Shown here piece after piece: positions 26,600 to 35,487 of a stretch of 64,000 nt of DNA. The notes under the pieces are model-generated. The model was not told where the DNA came from, made no database searches, and was given only the letters and a program-made list of their open reading frames with translations. The position numbers and the translations under genes are program-made. This DNA comes from Kineosporia sp. NBRC 101731 (GTDB taxonomy: Bacteria > Actinomycetota > Actinomycetes > Actinomycetales > Kineosporiaceae), in the NCBI RefSeq assembly GCF_030269305.1, contig NZ_BSTC01000011.1:62001-126000 (forward strand), read 5' to 3'. Every line of letters starts with the position of its first letter. Position 1 is the stretch's first letter.

Positions 26600-26653
26600 G
26601 CGTTGTGTACACCTGGTACATCCGGTACCGGATGTACCAGGTGTACACAACGC
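26600..26653. promoter_or_regulatory. 54-bp perfect palindrome between two leftward genes
   Basis: The two 27-bp halves are exact complements, with centre at 26626/26627 and no loop. Each half contains TGTACACCTGGTACATCCGG, and both TGTACA and GGTACC are themselves palindromic, so the site has nested symmetry. It lies 75 bp beyond the 3-hydroxyisobutyryl-CoA hydrolase stop and 170 bp before the hybrid kinase start, both read leftward. It could be an operator for a symmetric regulator, a terminator, or a recombination site. It is less GC-rich than the surroundings and has no T-tract, which favours an operator or DNA-structure role. Confidence 0.75.
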
Positions 26654-26727
26654 GAACCTGTCGGCCCATGGACCGGGGCCGTCGGCCCGGCTCCCAGGGC
26701 CGCCCGCAGCCGTGGCCCGGGAAGGCC

Positions 26728-27777
26728 TCAGAAGGTGAGGTCCCCGCCGGGTGCCTCGGTGAACGCCCGGGCCACCACGGCCGGGTCGATGTCCTGCACC
26801 CGGGCGGGGTTCCAGCGCGGCTTGCGGTCCTTGTCCACCACCTGCGCGCGGATGCCCTCGCGCACGTCGTCGCGGTCCAGGCTGTGCGACATCATCCGGT
26901 AGTCCTGCACCAGGGCGGCACGCAGGTCGGGCAGGTCGGTGCAGCGGCGGATCGCGGTCAGGGTGATCTGCAGCGAGGTGGGCGAGCGGGTCAGCAGTAC
27001 CCGGGCGGCCTCCTGCGCGGCCGGAGCCGGATCGTCCTCGAGGCGCTCGATGATCGCGGCCACGTCGTCACCGTTGTAGCAGCGGTCGATCCATTCCCGG
27101 TCGGTGGCCAGATGCCCGGGCTCGGGGGTGGTCGCCCAGGTGTCGAGGATGTCCTGCACGACCTTCCACGAGGTGGCATGGGCCAGGTCGGGCAGGGCAC
27201 CGGCGGGAGTGTGCACGTCGGCCAACCCGCACAGCATTGCGTCAGCGGGCCCCACCGGCAGGCCGGTCAGGGCCAGGTGGGTGCCCAGTTCACCGGGCGC
27301 CCGGGCCAGCAGCCAGGTGCCGCCCACATCCGGGACCAGGCCGATGATCGTCTCCGGCATCGCCAGCCGGGAGTCGGCGGTGACCACCCGGGGCCCGGCG
27401 TGACAGCCCAGGCCGACGCCACCGCCGTAGGTGATGCCGTTCAGCAGGGCGACCACCGGCTTGCCGTAGTCGGCCAGCACGGCGTTCATCCGGTACTCCT
27501 CGCGCCACAGCGCCCGGGCCGAGTCGCCGCCGTCGATCAAGGTGGAGATCGACACGGCCTTGATGTCGCCGCCGGCGCAGAACCCGCGTGGGCCCTCGCC
27601 GTCCAGCAGCACACACTCGATCTCGGGGTCGTCCTGCCACTGGAGCAGACTGGCGAAGATGGTGCGGATCATGGCGTGGGTCAGCGCGTTGATCGCCTGC
27701 GGGCGGGTCAGGGTGATCCGGCCGACCCGGCCCTGAACGACCACACGGACAAGCTCGGGGGCATGGGAATCAGGCAT
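26728..27777 (-). CDS. 3-hydroxyisobutyryl-CoA hydrolase-like protein (enoyl-CoA hydratase/isomerase superfamily, ECH_2)
   Basis: The 349-residue protein has the crotonase fold: VGRITLTRPQAINALTHAMI, the oxyanion-hole segments GFCAGGDIKAV and GITYGGGVGLGCHAG, and VTADSRLAMPETIIGLVPDVGG with the catalytic glutamate. The longer C-terminal part, with helical segments such as CTDLPDLRAALVQDYRMMSH and the ending KPRWNPARVQDID, is typical of 3-hydroxyisobutyryl-CoA hydrolases rather than ordinary hydratases. It removes CoA from 3-hydroxyisobutyryl-CoA in valine degradation, which fits the bkd operon at 10-14 kb in this window. It is monocistronic; a 54-bp palindrome follows its stop. Confidence 0.88.
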   Translation of the reverse strand: MPDSHAPELVRVVVQGRVGRITLTRPQAINALTHAMIRTIFASLLQWQDDPEIECVLLDGEGPRGFCAGGDIKAVSISTLIDGGDSARALWREEYRMNAVLADYGKPVVALLNGITYGGGVGLGCHAGPRVVTADSRLAMPETIIGLVPDVGGTWLLARAPGELGTHLALTGLPVGPADAMLCGLADVHTPAGALPDLAHATSWKVVQDILDTWATTPEPGHLATDREWIDRCYNGDDVAAIIERLEDDPAPAAQEAARVLLTRSPTSLQITLTAIRRCTDLPDLRAALVQDYRMMSHSLDRDDVREGIRAQVVDKDRKPRWNPARVQDIDPAVVARAFTEAPGGDLTF

Positions 27778-27848
27778 CGGGACGAACGCTACCGGCGCGC
27801 GCTGTGCTCTGCGCTGTCGCGGTGGCCGGAATGGGCGAGGATCTTTCC

Positions 27849-28799
27849 ATGACCTTCCCCACCATCCGGATCGGGATCGGGCTCGCCGCGGCGGCCCGCC
27901 CCGCCTACATCACGCCCGCCCGGGGTGCCGACCTGGGCGGGGACCGGGCCGTGGAGCGGCTGCGCGCCCGCAGCCACGACCTGCTCGACGCCGCCTACGC
28001 GGCCGGGGTGCGATATGTGGATGTGGCCCGTTCCTACGGTCTGGCGGAGGACTTCCTGGCCGGCTGGCTGGCGCTGCGACCGCAGGCGGTGGACGTGGTG
28101 GTCGGGTCCAAGTGGGGCTACCGGTATGTGGGCGACTGGCGCCTGGACGCGGACGTGCACGAGGTGAAGGACCACTCGCTGGAGGCGTTCGGCACGCAGT
28201 ACCCGATCAGCCACGGGCTGCTGGGCGAGCGGCTGGCGATCTACCACCTGCACTCGCTGACGCCGGACTCCCCGGCGCTGGGCGACCAGGCCCTGCACCT
28301 GGCCCTGGCCCGGCTGCGGGCCGCGGGCACCCGGGTCGGTTTCTCCACCTCCGGCCCGCACCAGGGCGAGGTGGTGCGCCGGGCGCTGGAACTGGAGGTG
28401 GACGGCCAGCCGCTGTTCACGTCGGTCGAGGCGACCTGGAACGTGCTGGAACCGTCGGCCGGACCGGCCCTGTCCGAGGCGGCCGAGGCGGGGGCGACGG
28501 TGATCGTGAAGGAGGCCGTGGCCAACGGCCGGCTGACCCCGGCCGAGAACGACCCGCACCCGGCGGCCGTCCAGGCCCGGCGGGTGGCGGCGGAACTCGG
28601 CGCGGGGGTGGACCAGGTGGCGACGGCCGCCGCGCTGGCCCAGCCGTGGGCGTGGCGGGTGCTGTCCGGGGCGGTGACGACGCAGCAGCTGCGGGCCAAT
28701 CTGGGTGCGGCAGCCCTGGATCTGGTCCAGGACCTCACCGGACTGGCCCAGCCCTCGCAGGAGTACTGGGCGCAGCGCTCGGCGAGAGCCTGGGCCTGA
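27849..28799 (+). CDS. Aldo/keto reductase family oxidoreductase
   Basis: The 316-residue protein has a TIM-barrel aldo/keto reductase pattern: DVARSYGLAEDFLAGWL with the catalytic tyrosine, VVGSKWGYRY with the catalytic lysine, and AIYHLHSLTPDSP with the histidine of the tetrad. It is more divergent than the next reductase, with the C-terminal cofactor loop ATAAALAQPWAWRVLSGAVT. The ATG at 27849 is preceded by GAGGAT. It reduces a carbonyl with NADPH, but the substrate is unknown. It is convergent with the second aldo/keto reductase, with 10 bp between stops; the two are not close copies. Confidence 0.85.
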   Translation: MTFPTIRIGIGLAAAARPAYITPARGADLGGDRAVERLRARSHDLLDAAYAAGVRYVDVARSYGLAEDFLAGWLALRPQAVDVVVGSKWGYRYVGDWRLDADVHEVKDHSLEAFGTQYPISHGLLGERLAIYHLHSLTPDSPALGDQALHLALARLRAAGTRVGFSTSGPHQGEVVRRALELEVDGQPLFTSVEATWNVLEPSAGPALSEAAEAGATVIVKEAVANGRLTPAENDPHPAAVQARRVAAELGAGVDQVATAAALAQPWAWRVLSGAVTTQQLRANLGAAALDLVQDLTGLAQPSQEYWAQRSARAWA

Positions 28800-28809
28800 G
28801 AGCTGAGGA

Positions 28810-29823
28810 TCAGCCCTTGAACTGGATCCCGGAGAGGATCTCCTCGATCTGGGCGACCTCGTCGTCGGACAGGGCGATGTTGCCCAGCGCCTCGACGTTC
28901 TGGTCCAGCTGCTGCACCGACGAGGCACCGATGACCAGCGAGGTGACCCGCTCGTCACGCAGGGCCCAGGCCAGGGCCAGCTGGGCCAGTGACTGACCGC
29001 GCTTCTCACCGATCGCGGCCAGGCTGCGCAGACCCGCCTGGAGGTCCTCGGTGATCACGCCCGCGTCGAGGGTCTTGCCCTGGGTGGCGCGTGAGCCCTC
29101 GGGAATGCCGTTGAGGTACCGGTTGGTCAGCAGGCCCTGCTGCAGCGCCATGAACGCGATCACGCCGAAGCCCTCGTCGGCCGCGGCGTCGAGCAGGCCG
29201 TCGTCTTCGATCCAGCGGTTCAGCATCGAGTAGGACGGCTGGTGGATGAGCAGCGGGGTGCCCAGCTCGCGCAGCAGCCCGGCGATCTCGCGCGACTGTG
29301 CGGCGGTGTAGCTGGAGATGCCCACGTACAGCGCCTTGCCCTGACGGACCGCGGCGTCGAGCGCGGTCGCGGTCTCCTCCAGCGGCGTGGTCGGGTCGAA
29401 GCGGTGCGAGTAGAAGATGTCGACGTAGTCCAGTCCCAGACGCGTCAGCGACTGGTCCAGCGACGACAGCATGTACTTACGGCCGCCGCCGCCCTGGCCG
29501 TAGGGGCCGGCCCACATGTCGTACCCGGCCTTGGTCGAGATGACCAGCTCGTCGCGGTACGGCTTGAGGTCGGAGGAGAACAGCCGGCCGGCGTTGATCT
29601 CGGCGCTGCCGTAGGGCGGGCCGTAGTTGTTGGCCAGGTCGAAGTGGGTGATGCCCAGGTCGAACGCGCGCAGTGCGATGTCCCGCTGAACGCTCCACGG
29701 CTTGTCGTCGCCGAAGTTGTGCCAGAAGCCGAGGGACAGCATCGGCAGGTCGAGCCCGGAACGACCCGTGCGGCGGTAGCTCATGCTGCCGTCGTAACGG
29801 GCGGGATCGGGGCGGTAGGTCAT
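28810..29823 (-). CDS. Aldo/keto reductase, YghZ / Kv-beta-like
   Basis: This 337-residue reductase closely follows the YghZ (L-glyceraldehyde-3-phosphate reductase) group: YRRTGRSGLDLPMLSLGFWHN at the start, FDLANNYGPPYGSAE with the catalytic tyrosine, ISTKAGYDMWAGPYG with the lysine, DIFYSHRFDPTTPLEET with the histidine, and the C-terminal NADP-binding VTSLVIGASSVQQLDQN. It probably detoxifies aldehydes such as methylglyoxal, as E. coli YghZ does. It is transcribed away from the very large kinase/GGDEF gene, with about 150 bp between starts. Confidence 0.93.
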   Translation of the reverse strand: MTYRPDPARYDGSMSYRRTGRSGLDLPMLSLGFWHNFGDDKPWSVQRDIALRAFDLGITHFDLANNYGPPYGSAEINAGRLFSSDLKPYRDELVISTKAGYDMWAGPYGQGGGGRKYMLSSLDQSLTRLGLDYVDIFYSHRFDPTTPLEETATALDAAVRQGKALYVGISSYTAAQSREIAGLLRELGTPLLIHQPSYSMLNRWIEDDGLLDAAADEGFGVIAFMALQQGLLTNRYLNGIPEGSRATQGKTLDAGVITEDLQAGLRSLAAIGEKRGQSLAQLALAWALRDERVTSLVIGASSVQQLDQNVEALGNIALSDDEVAQIEEILSGIQFKG

Positions 29824-29975
29824 CGGTGCGCTCCAACGGGGTGGGTCGAGTCGGTGGCCTCGTTGGCCGAGTCACATTCTGTCCTGCGCCCGGCCCGGCG
29901 ACGACATCGGCCTCGCTCGCCCGTCGGGGTGACCGCCCCGGTCAAGCTGCCACCGGTTCCGGCCGAACGGGAAAT

Positions 29976-32900
29976 GTGAGTCCGGAGCAGAGGGGGACCC
30001 CGGGCCCCGGGACGGGCACGGCGTCGGTCGGTGTGTCCGTCGACCTACCCGATTTCGAGGTACTGGGTCAGCTGGGTGGGGGAGCAGGCAGCACCGTGTA
30101 CCGGGTGCGCCGTCGCCGGGACGGGGCGACACCCGACACCCACGAAGCCCTCGACGCTCAGGATGCCCGGGACGTCCAGGAGTACGCCCTGAAGCTGCTG
30201 GACCGGCCCGACGGGCTGGCGGGCCTGCGGCGCGAGGCCGCGCTGCTGACCGCCGTGGACCACCCCGGTCTGCCCCAGGTGCATCAGGTGGGGATGGCCG
30301 ACCGCCGCCCGTACCTGGTGATGGACCTGGTGCGCGGCACCTCCCTGGCCGACGAGCTGACCCGCGGCGCGCTGCCCGCCGAGCGGGTGGTGGCGCTGGT
30401 GCTGGACGTGATCGAGCCGCTGGCCGCGGTGCACGCGCGCGGTCTGGTGCACCGTGACCTGAAGCCGCAGAACGTCATGGTGCTGCCCGACGGGCAGGCC
30501 CGGCTCATCGACTTCGGCCTCACCGCCCGCGAGGGCGAGGACGAGGAGAGCGAGACACCGGTCGCGGTAGGCACGCTCGCCTACTCGGCTCCCGAGCAGT
30601 CGGGCATGCTCAAGCGCCCCGTGGACAACCGGTCCGACCTGTACTCGCTCGGCGTGATCATGTTCGAGGCCCTCTCCGGGGTCCTGCCGTTCCCCACCGC
30701 CGACGTGGGTGAACTGCTGCGCGCGCACGCCTCGCTGGCTGCGCCCGACCTGACCGGCCTGGTGCCCGACACCCCGCCGGAACTTGCCCTGATCGTGGCC
30801 ACCCTGCTGGCCAAGGACCCGGACGACCGGTACCAGGACGGTCGCGCGCTGGCTGAGGACCTGCGGGCCGTGGCCGGCAAGCAGACCGCCGCGGCCCGGG
30901 CGGACAGGGCGCCGATGTTCGGGCGGCAGAACGAACTGGACACCCTGCGACAGCAGTGGACGCGGGTACGCGCCGGCCGCGGCGGGTTCGCCTTCGTGCG
31001 CAGCGACAACGGGCTGGGCAAGACCCGGCTGGTGCACGAGTTCGGCGACCTGGTCGAGGAGACCGGCGGCCTGGTGCTGCGGGCCCGGGTGCTGCCCGAC
31101 GAGGCGCTGCCCTTCGCGGCGTTCCGCGAGGTCTTCGTCCATCATCTGCAGCAGATCGCCCGCCTGCCCCGGGGCGAGCGCTCGGCGTGGGCGGACCGGC
31201 TGCGTGCGGCGTTCGGGAGCTGGTCGCCGGTGATGCTGGCCCGGATCGCGCCCGGGCTCGACGCCGTGGTGCGGCCGGGCGGGGAGGCTGCCCCGGATGC
31301 GGCTCTCTCCTCGGCCTCGGCCGAGGAGACGCTGCACTCGCCGCGCGAGATCGCGGCCCTCACCGGGCAGCTGCCCCCGGACGGGGGACCGGCCGAGGGA
31401 GCCGGCGAGCTCCGGGCCGACGCCCTGGTCGAACAGCAGAACGACGAGCAGTTCGGGGCGGCGATCGCGGCGGCACTGCTCGACCTGGCCCGCACCTCCG
31501 GCGGGCTGCTGCTGATCCTCGACGACGTGACCGCCGCCGACGCGTCCGTCCGTCAGGTGATCGGGCATCTCGCCGAGCAGGTCCGCGACGTGCCGATGCT
31601 CTACCTGGGCACCGGCCGCGACGGTGAGCTGGAGCGGGTGCTCGGCAACGCCGACCTGACCGCCTACGTGGCCCAGGCGACCCGGGTGCTCGACATCGAC
31701 CTGCGGCTGGCGCCGCTGGACGAGTCGGCCGTCGGCTCCCAGATCCGCTCGCTGATCCCCGGCCAGCGCCTGCCCGACGCGGATCTGGCCGCCCTCACCA
31801 CCCGCAGCAACGGCAACCCGTTCATCGCCCAGGAGTACCTGTGGGCGGTGCTGGACGCCGGCCTGCTGTGGCCGGACTGGGGCACGTGGCAGCTCGACCT
31901 GGACCGCCTCGACGCCCTGGACCTGCCCCAGGATGCGATGGGCCTGCTGGTCAACCGTGTGCAGAACCTCGCCCCGCACGCCCGCGACCTGTTGGTGGTG
32001 GCCGCCGCCATGGGGGCCGAGGTGCGGGTCGACGTGGTCGCGGCCGTCGAGCGGCGCAGCACGGCCAGTGTGCTGGGCGTGTTCACCGAGGCCGCCCGAC
32101 AGCGACTGGTCGAGCCGGCCGAAGGGGGCACGTTCCGGTTCCTGCACGGCCGTATCGCCGAGGCGGTGCTCGCCGAGCTGACCCCCGCCCAGCTGGAGCA
32201 ACTGCACCTGCGCATCGCCGACGTGCTGGCCACCCGCCGCTCCGCCTCGTTCACCCAGGCCGTCGCCCACACCTTCGCGGTGGCCCGGCACTACCTGAAG
32301 GCCGGTTCCACGGCCTCGGCCGACAAGGTCTACGCCTCCTGCCTGGAGGCGGGCAAGCTCGCGCTGGAGGAGTCCGCGGCCGAGGACGCCGTCATGTTCC
32401 TCGAGCACGCCGCCCATCTGGCCCGCCGGCGCGAGAACGGTTCCAGCGCGGTGCTCGTGCTGCTGGGCCGGGCCCTGAAACAGGCCGGGCAGTTCAGTGC
32501 CTCCCGGCGCCGGCTGGAACAGGCCCTGGCGGTCGAGAAGGACCCGCTGGCCCAGGCCGCCATCCACACCCTGCTGGCCGAGGTGCACCGGGCCGGCTAC
32601 CGCAGCGAGGAACTGCGCGACGCCATCGCCAAGGGCTTCGCTGCAGCCGGAAAAACTCTGCCGCGCAGCACTTTCTGGTTGATCTTCAGCTCAGTGGCGA
32701 TGGCCCTGGCCTCGGTCGTACGGCGGCGTCTGCGCCCGGTGCTCGGCGATGTCAGCGGCGAGGCCCGGCGCCGCGCGCTGACGATGGCGGGGCTGCACGA
32801 GGCCGCGATCGTCGGCGCGAACCTGGGGATGCGGGTACCCGAGTTCATCGCCCACAACCTGCGCGCGCTGTACTGGGCGGCGAAGCTCGGCCACGGCCGC

Positions 32901-35486
32901 CGGTTCGTGGCGGCCCAGGCCAATGTCGGCGTGCTGTGCGCGGCCGTGGGCCTGAACCGGGCCGCGGAGCGCTGTTACCGTCGCTGCGACGGTGACCCCT
33001 CGGCGCACACCCCGCAGACCCGCTCGATGCTGCGCTCGTTCCGCCTCGGGGGTTCCTGGGCGGGCAACCGCCCCGAGGGGCGCGAGTGGCCCCGCCAGTT
33101 CGACGATTTCAGCTCCTGGCTGGACTTCGTGCCGCTGATCGACTCGATCAGCACCTTCAACCTCAACGCCTGCTTCGCGGGGCGTACCGAGGACGCGCAG
33201 CACTGGCTGGCCCAGGGCCGGATGCGGCTCAGCGACCGGGGCGAGGAGATCACCTCGTTCGTCATCGCCCCGGCGATGACGGCCGCCCTGCTGGGCCGGT
33301 CGGTGGAGGCCGAGACCGAGATGTCCCGCCTGAACCGGGTGGCGGACGAGATCGGCGCCCGGCAGCTGAACTTCATCCGGCTGATGGCCGGTCTGTTCGT
33401 GCAGCTGGAGGACGACGGCACCGACGAGTCGGTCGATCACCTGGTCAGCGATATCGAGGCGCTGCGGCTGTCCCCGAGCCTGGTCTGGCGCGCGCAGCGG
33501 CCGATCTTCTGGCTGCTCGCCTCGGCCCGCCTGGCCCAGGCCCGGGCCTGCGCGCACCCCACCACACCCGAGGCGATGAAACAGCAGACGCTGCGGATGA
33601 GCCAGGCGCACCAGGCGGTCGAGACGCTCGGCCGGGCGGCGAACACCGAGGAACTCAAGGCCTTCTGGGCCGTGGCGCGGGCCGACCTGCTAATGCTGCA
33701 GGACCAGCCCCGCAAGGCCCTGGACGTGCTGGCCGGCCTGGACGTCGCGGTCGAGGACGACCTGCCGACCGTGGCCTTCGAGGTGGCCCGGATCGCGGCG
33801 CGGGCCCTGCACTCGCTGAATCCGAAGGAGAGCCATCGCCGCGCCCGTACGGCCTACACGGTGGCGGTCGCGGAGGGCTGGCCCCAGCGGGCCGCGTCCG
33901 TGGTCCGCGAGTTCTCCCTTCCCGTGGAGGACCGGGTCCTGCGCACCGGTGGCAGCCACGACAACACCTACTCCGGCAGCCACGAACGCGAGCGCCTGGA
34001 GGCTCTGCAGGAGGTCAGCGCGGCTGCGGCCAGGGTGCTGGACCCTCGCGTGCTGGCCCGTATCGCCCTGGACGAGACCATCCGCATCCTCGCCGCCGAC
34101 CGCGCGTTCCTGTTCCTGGTCGATTCCGACACCGGCACGCTGACCCAGCACCTGGGCCGGTCGGCCGCCGGGGAGGACCTGGAGAGGCTGACCGGTTACA
34201 GCACGAGCGTGGTCGAGATGGTCTGGCGCACGGGCGAGGCGAAGGTACTGGCCGGGACGGAGGAGGGGGCCGCGCTCGGGGCGCAGAGCGTGGTGCTGCA
34301 CGGTCTGCGGTCGATCCTGGTGGCCCCGATGATGCTCGACGGCCGGATGCGGGGCGTGGTCTACCTCGACAGTCAGGTGGCCAAGGGCATCTTCACCCAC
34401 CACGACACCGTCATCCTGGGCGCCCTGACCAGTTTCGTGGCCTCGTCCCTGGAGACGGCCCGCGCCGCCCAGCTGGCGATCAAGGCGCAGACGGCCGAGC
34501 GGTCGGCCGAGCTGGCGAAGGCGCTGCAGCAGGCGCAGGAGCGGATGGCCGAGCCGGTCGAGCCGATGGGTGTGCTCAACCAGCTCCTGCTGTCGGCCGG
34601 CCGGGGCGGTGGGGTGCTCGGCGCCGACACCGCGTTCGTGGTGCGCCCGGGGCGTTCCGGGGTCGGGAACCGCACCGGCATCGTCCTCACTCCGGACGTG
34701 CGACTGCCCTTGATGACGGCGTTCACCGACGACGGCAGCGCGTCGGCGATCTCCGGTGTGCTGACACCGGTCTCGGGGGATGCGAGCAACGCCCCGGCAC
34801 CCCTGCCCGACCGGCTGCCGGGCCTCTCCTCGTGGGTGGCCCTGCCGTTGCGGGCCACCGACGTCGACCTGGGTCTGCTCGTGCTCGGGGCGCAGGACGC
34901 CGAGAGCCCGCTGTCGGCGTCGGTCGACCTGGCCGCCGCCCTGGTGGCGCAGGGCATGACCGCCTACGACCGGGCCGCCTTGTTCGAGCGGGTGCAGGAA
35001 CTGGCCGTGGTGGACGAGCTGACCCAGCTGGCCAACCGGCGCCGGTTCTTCGAGATCGCAGCCCGCGACCTGGAGGCGGCCCAGCGCCAGGACCGGCCGC
35101 TGATCGGCATGATGATGGACATCGACCACTTCAAGCGGGTCAACGACAACCACGGCCACCCGACCGGTGACGACGTGATCGCCGAGGTCGCCCGCCGCCT
35201 GGCTGCCCAGGTGCGCACCACCGATGTGATCGGCCGCTACGGCGGCGAGGAGTTCGCCGTGCTGCAGCAGGGCGACGACCCGGATCTGGAACTCGCCGAG
35301 CGGCTGCGGCTCTGCATCTGCGAGAAGCCGGTCGAGACCCGCACCGGCCCGTTGCCGATCACGATCAGCATCGGCGTCGCGCACCTGCGGGCGGACGACG
35401 AGGATGTGGCCTCCCTGCTGGCCCGCGCCGACCAGGGCCTCTACAAGGCCAAGGAGGGCGGGCGCAACCAGGTCGGCGTCGTCTGA
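29976..35486 (+). CDS. Serine/threonine kinase - AAA ATPase - TPR-like - GAF - GGDEF multidomain signalling protein
   Basis: This is a 1836-residue cytoplasmic protein. Residues about 20-295 are a PknB-type kinase: glycine loop GQLGGGAGSTVY, lysine 73 in YALKLLD, HRDLKPQNVM at 159-168, DFGLT, and APEQ. Residues about 315-720 are an ATPase of the kind seen in MalT and guanylate-cyclase proteins, with P-loop NGLGKTRL near 345 and LLLILDDVTAADASV as Walker B. A helical TPR-like region runs to about 1320. A GAF domain (about 1350-1500; VLARIALDETIRILAADRAF) and a weaker second GAF-like segment precede a GGDEF domain (about 1665-1830) with DIDHFKRVNDNHGH, active-site GGEEF at 1756-1760, and the product-inhibition motif RTTD five residues before it. 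It should both phosphorylate proteins and make cyclic di-GMP. The GTG at 29976 is the likely start; GTG 30030 is an alternative. Confidence 0.9.
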   Translation: MSPEQRGTPGPGTGTASVGVSVDLPDFEVLGQLGGGAGSTVYRVRRRRDGATPDTHEALDAQDARDVQEYALKLLDRPDGLAGLRREAALLTAVDHPGLPQVHQVGMADRRPYLVMDLVRGTSLADELTRGALPAERVVALVLDVIEPLAAVHARGLVHRDLKPQNVMVLPDGQARLIDFGLTAREGEDEESETPVAVGTLAYSAPEQSGMLKRPVDNRSDLYSLGVIMFEALSGVLPFPTADVGELLRAHASLAAPDLTGLVPDTPPELALIVATLLAKDPDDRYQDGRALAEDLRAVAGKQTAAARADRAPMFGRQNELDTLRQQWTRVRAGRGGFAFVRSDNGLGKTRLVHEFGDLVEETGGLVLRARVLPDEALPFAAFREVFVHHLQQIARLPRGERSAWADRLRAAFGSWSPVMLARIAPGLDAVVRPGGEAAPDAALSSASAEETLHSPREIAALTGQLPPDGGPAEGAGELRADALVEQQNDEQFGAAIAAALLDLARTSGGLLLILDDVTAADASVRQVIGHLAEQVRDVPMLYLGTGRDGELERVLGNADLTAYVAQATRVLDIDLRLAPLDESAVGSQIRSLIPGQRLPDADLAALTTRSNGNPFIAQEYLWAVLDAGLLWPDWGTWQLDLDRLDALDLPQDAMGLLVNRVQNLAPHARDLLVVAAAMGAEVRVDVVAAVERRSTASVLGVFTEAARQRLVEPAEGGTFRFLHGRIAEAVLAELTPAQLEQLHLRIADVLATRRSASFTQAVAHTFAVARHYLKAGSTASADKVYASCLEAGKLALEESAAEDAVMFLEHAAHLARRRENGSSAVLVLLGRALKQAGQFSASRRRLEQALAVEKDPLAQAAIHTLLAEVHRAGYRSEELRDAIAKGFAAAGKTLPRSTFWLIFSSVAMALASVVRRRLRPVLGDVSGEARRRALTMAGLHEAAIVGANLGMRVPEFIAHNLRALYWAAKLGHGRRFVAAQANVGVLCAAVGLNRAAERCYRRCDGDPSAHTPQTRSMLRSFRLGGSWAGNRPEGREWPRQFDDFSSWLDFVPLIDSISTFNLNACFAGRTEDAQHWLAQGRMRLSDRGEEITSFVIAPAMTAALLGRSVEAETEMSRLNRVADEIGARQLNFIRLMAGLFVQLEDDGTDESVDHLVSDIEALRLSPSLVWRAQRPIFWLLASARLAQARACAHPTTPEAMKQQTLRMSQAHQAVETLGRAANTEELKAFWAVARADLLMLQDQPRKALDVLAGLDVAVEDDLPTVAFEVARIAARALHSLNPKESHRRARTAYTVAVAEGWPQRAASVVREFSLPVEDRVLRTGGSHDNTYSGSHERERLEALQEVSAAAARVLDPRVLARIALDETIRILAADRAFLFLVDSDTGTLTQHLGRSAAGEDLERLTGYSTSVVEMVWRTGEAKVLAGTEEGAALGAQSVVLHGLRSILVAPMMLDGRMRGVVYLDSQVAKGIFTHHDTVILGALTSFVASSLETARAAQLAIKAQTAERSAELAKALQQAQERMAEPVEPMGVLNQLLLSAGRGGGVLGADTAFVVRPGRSGVGNRTGIVLTPDVRLPLMTAFTDDGSASAISGVLTPVSGDASNAPAPLPDRLPGLSSWVALPLRATDVDLGLLVLGAQDAESPLSASVDLAAALVAQGMTAYDRAALFERVQELAVVDELTQLANRRRFFEIAARDLEAAQRQDRPLIGMMMDIDHFKRVNDNHGHPTGDDVIAEVARRLAAQVRTTDVIGRYGGEEFAVLQQGDDPDLELAERLRLCICEKPVETRTGPLPITISIGVAHLRADDEDVASLLARADQGLYKAKEGGRNQVGVV

Positions 35487-35487
35487 C

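Noticed and set aside
24373-27852. Two long + strand open frames (570 and 579 codons) opposite the hybrid kinase and the hydrolase
   Set aside because: Mirror frames of well-supported minus-strand genes; composition and lack of motifs show they are shadows.
30045-35384. Long minus-strand open frames (847 and 564 codons) opposite the kinase/GGDEF gene
   Set aside because: The + strand frame has a full ordered set of domains; the antisense frames have none.
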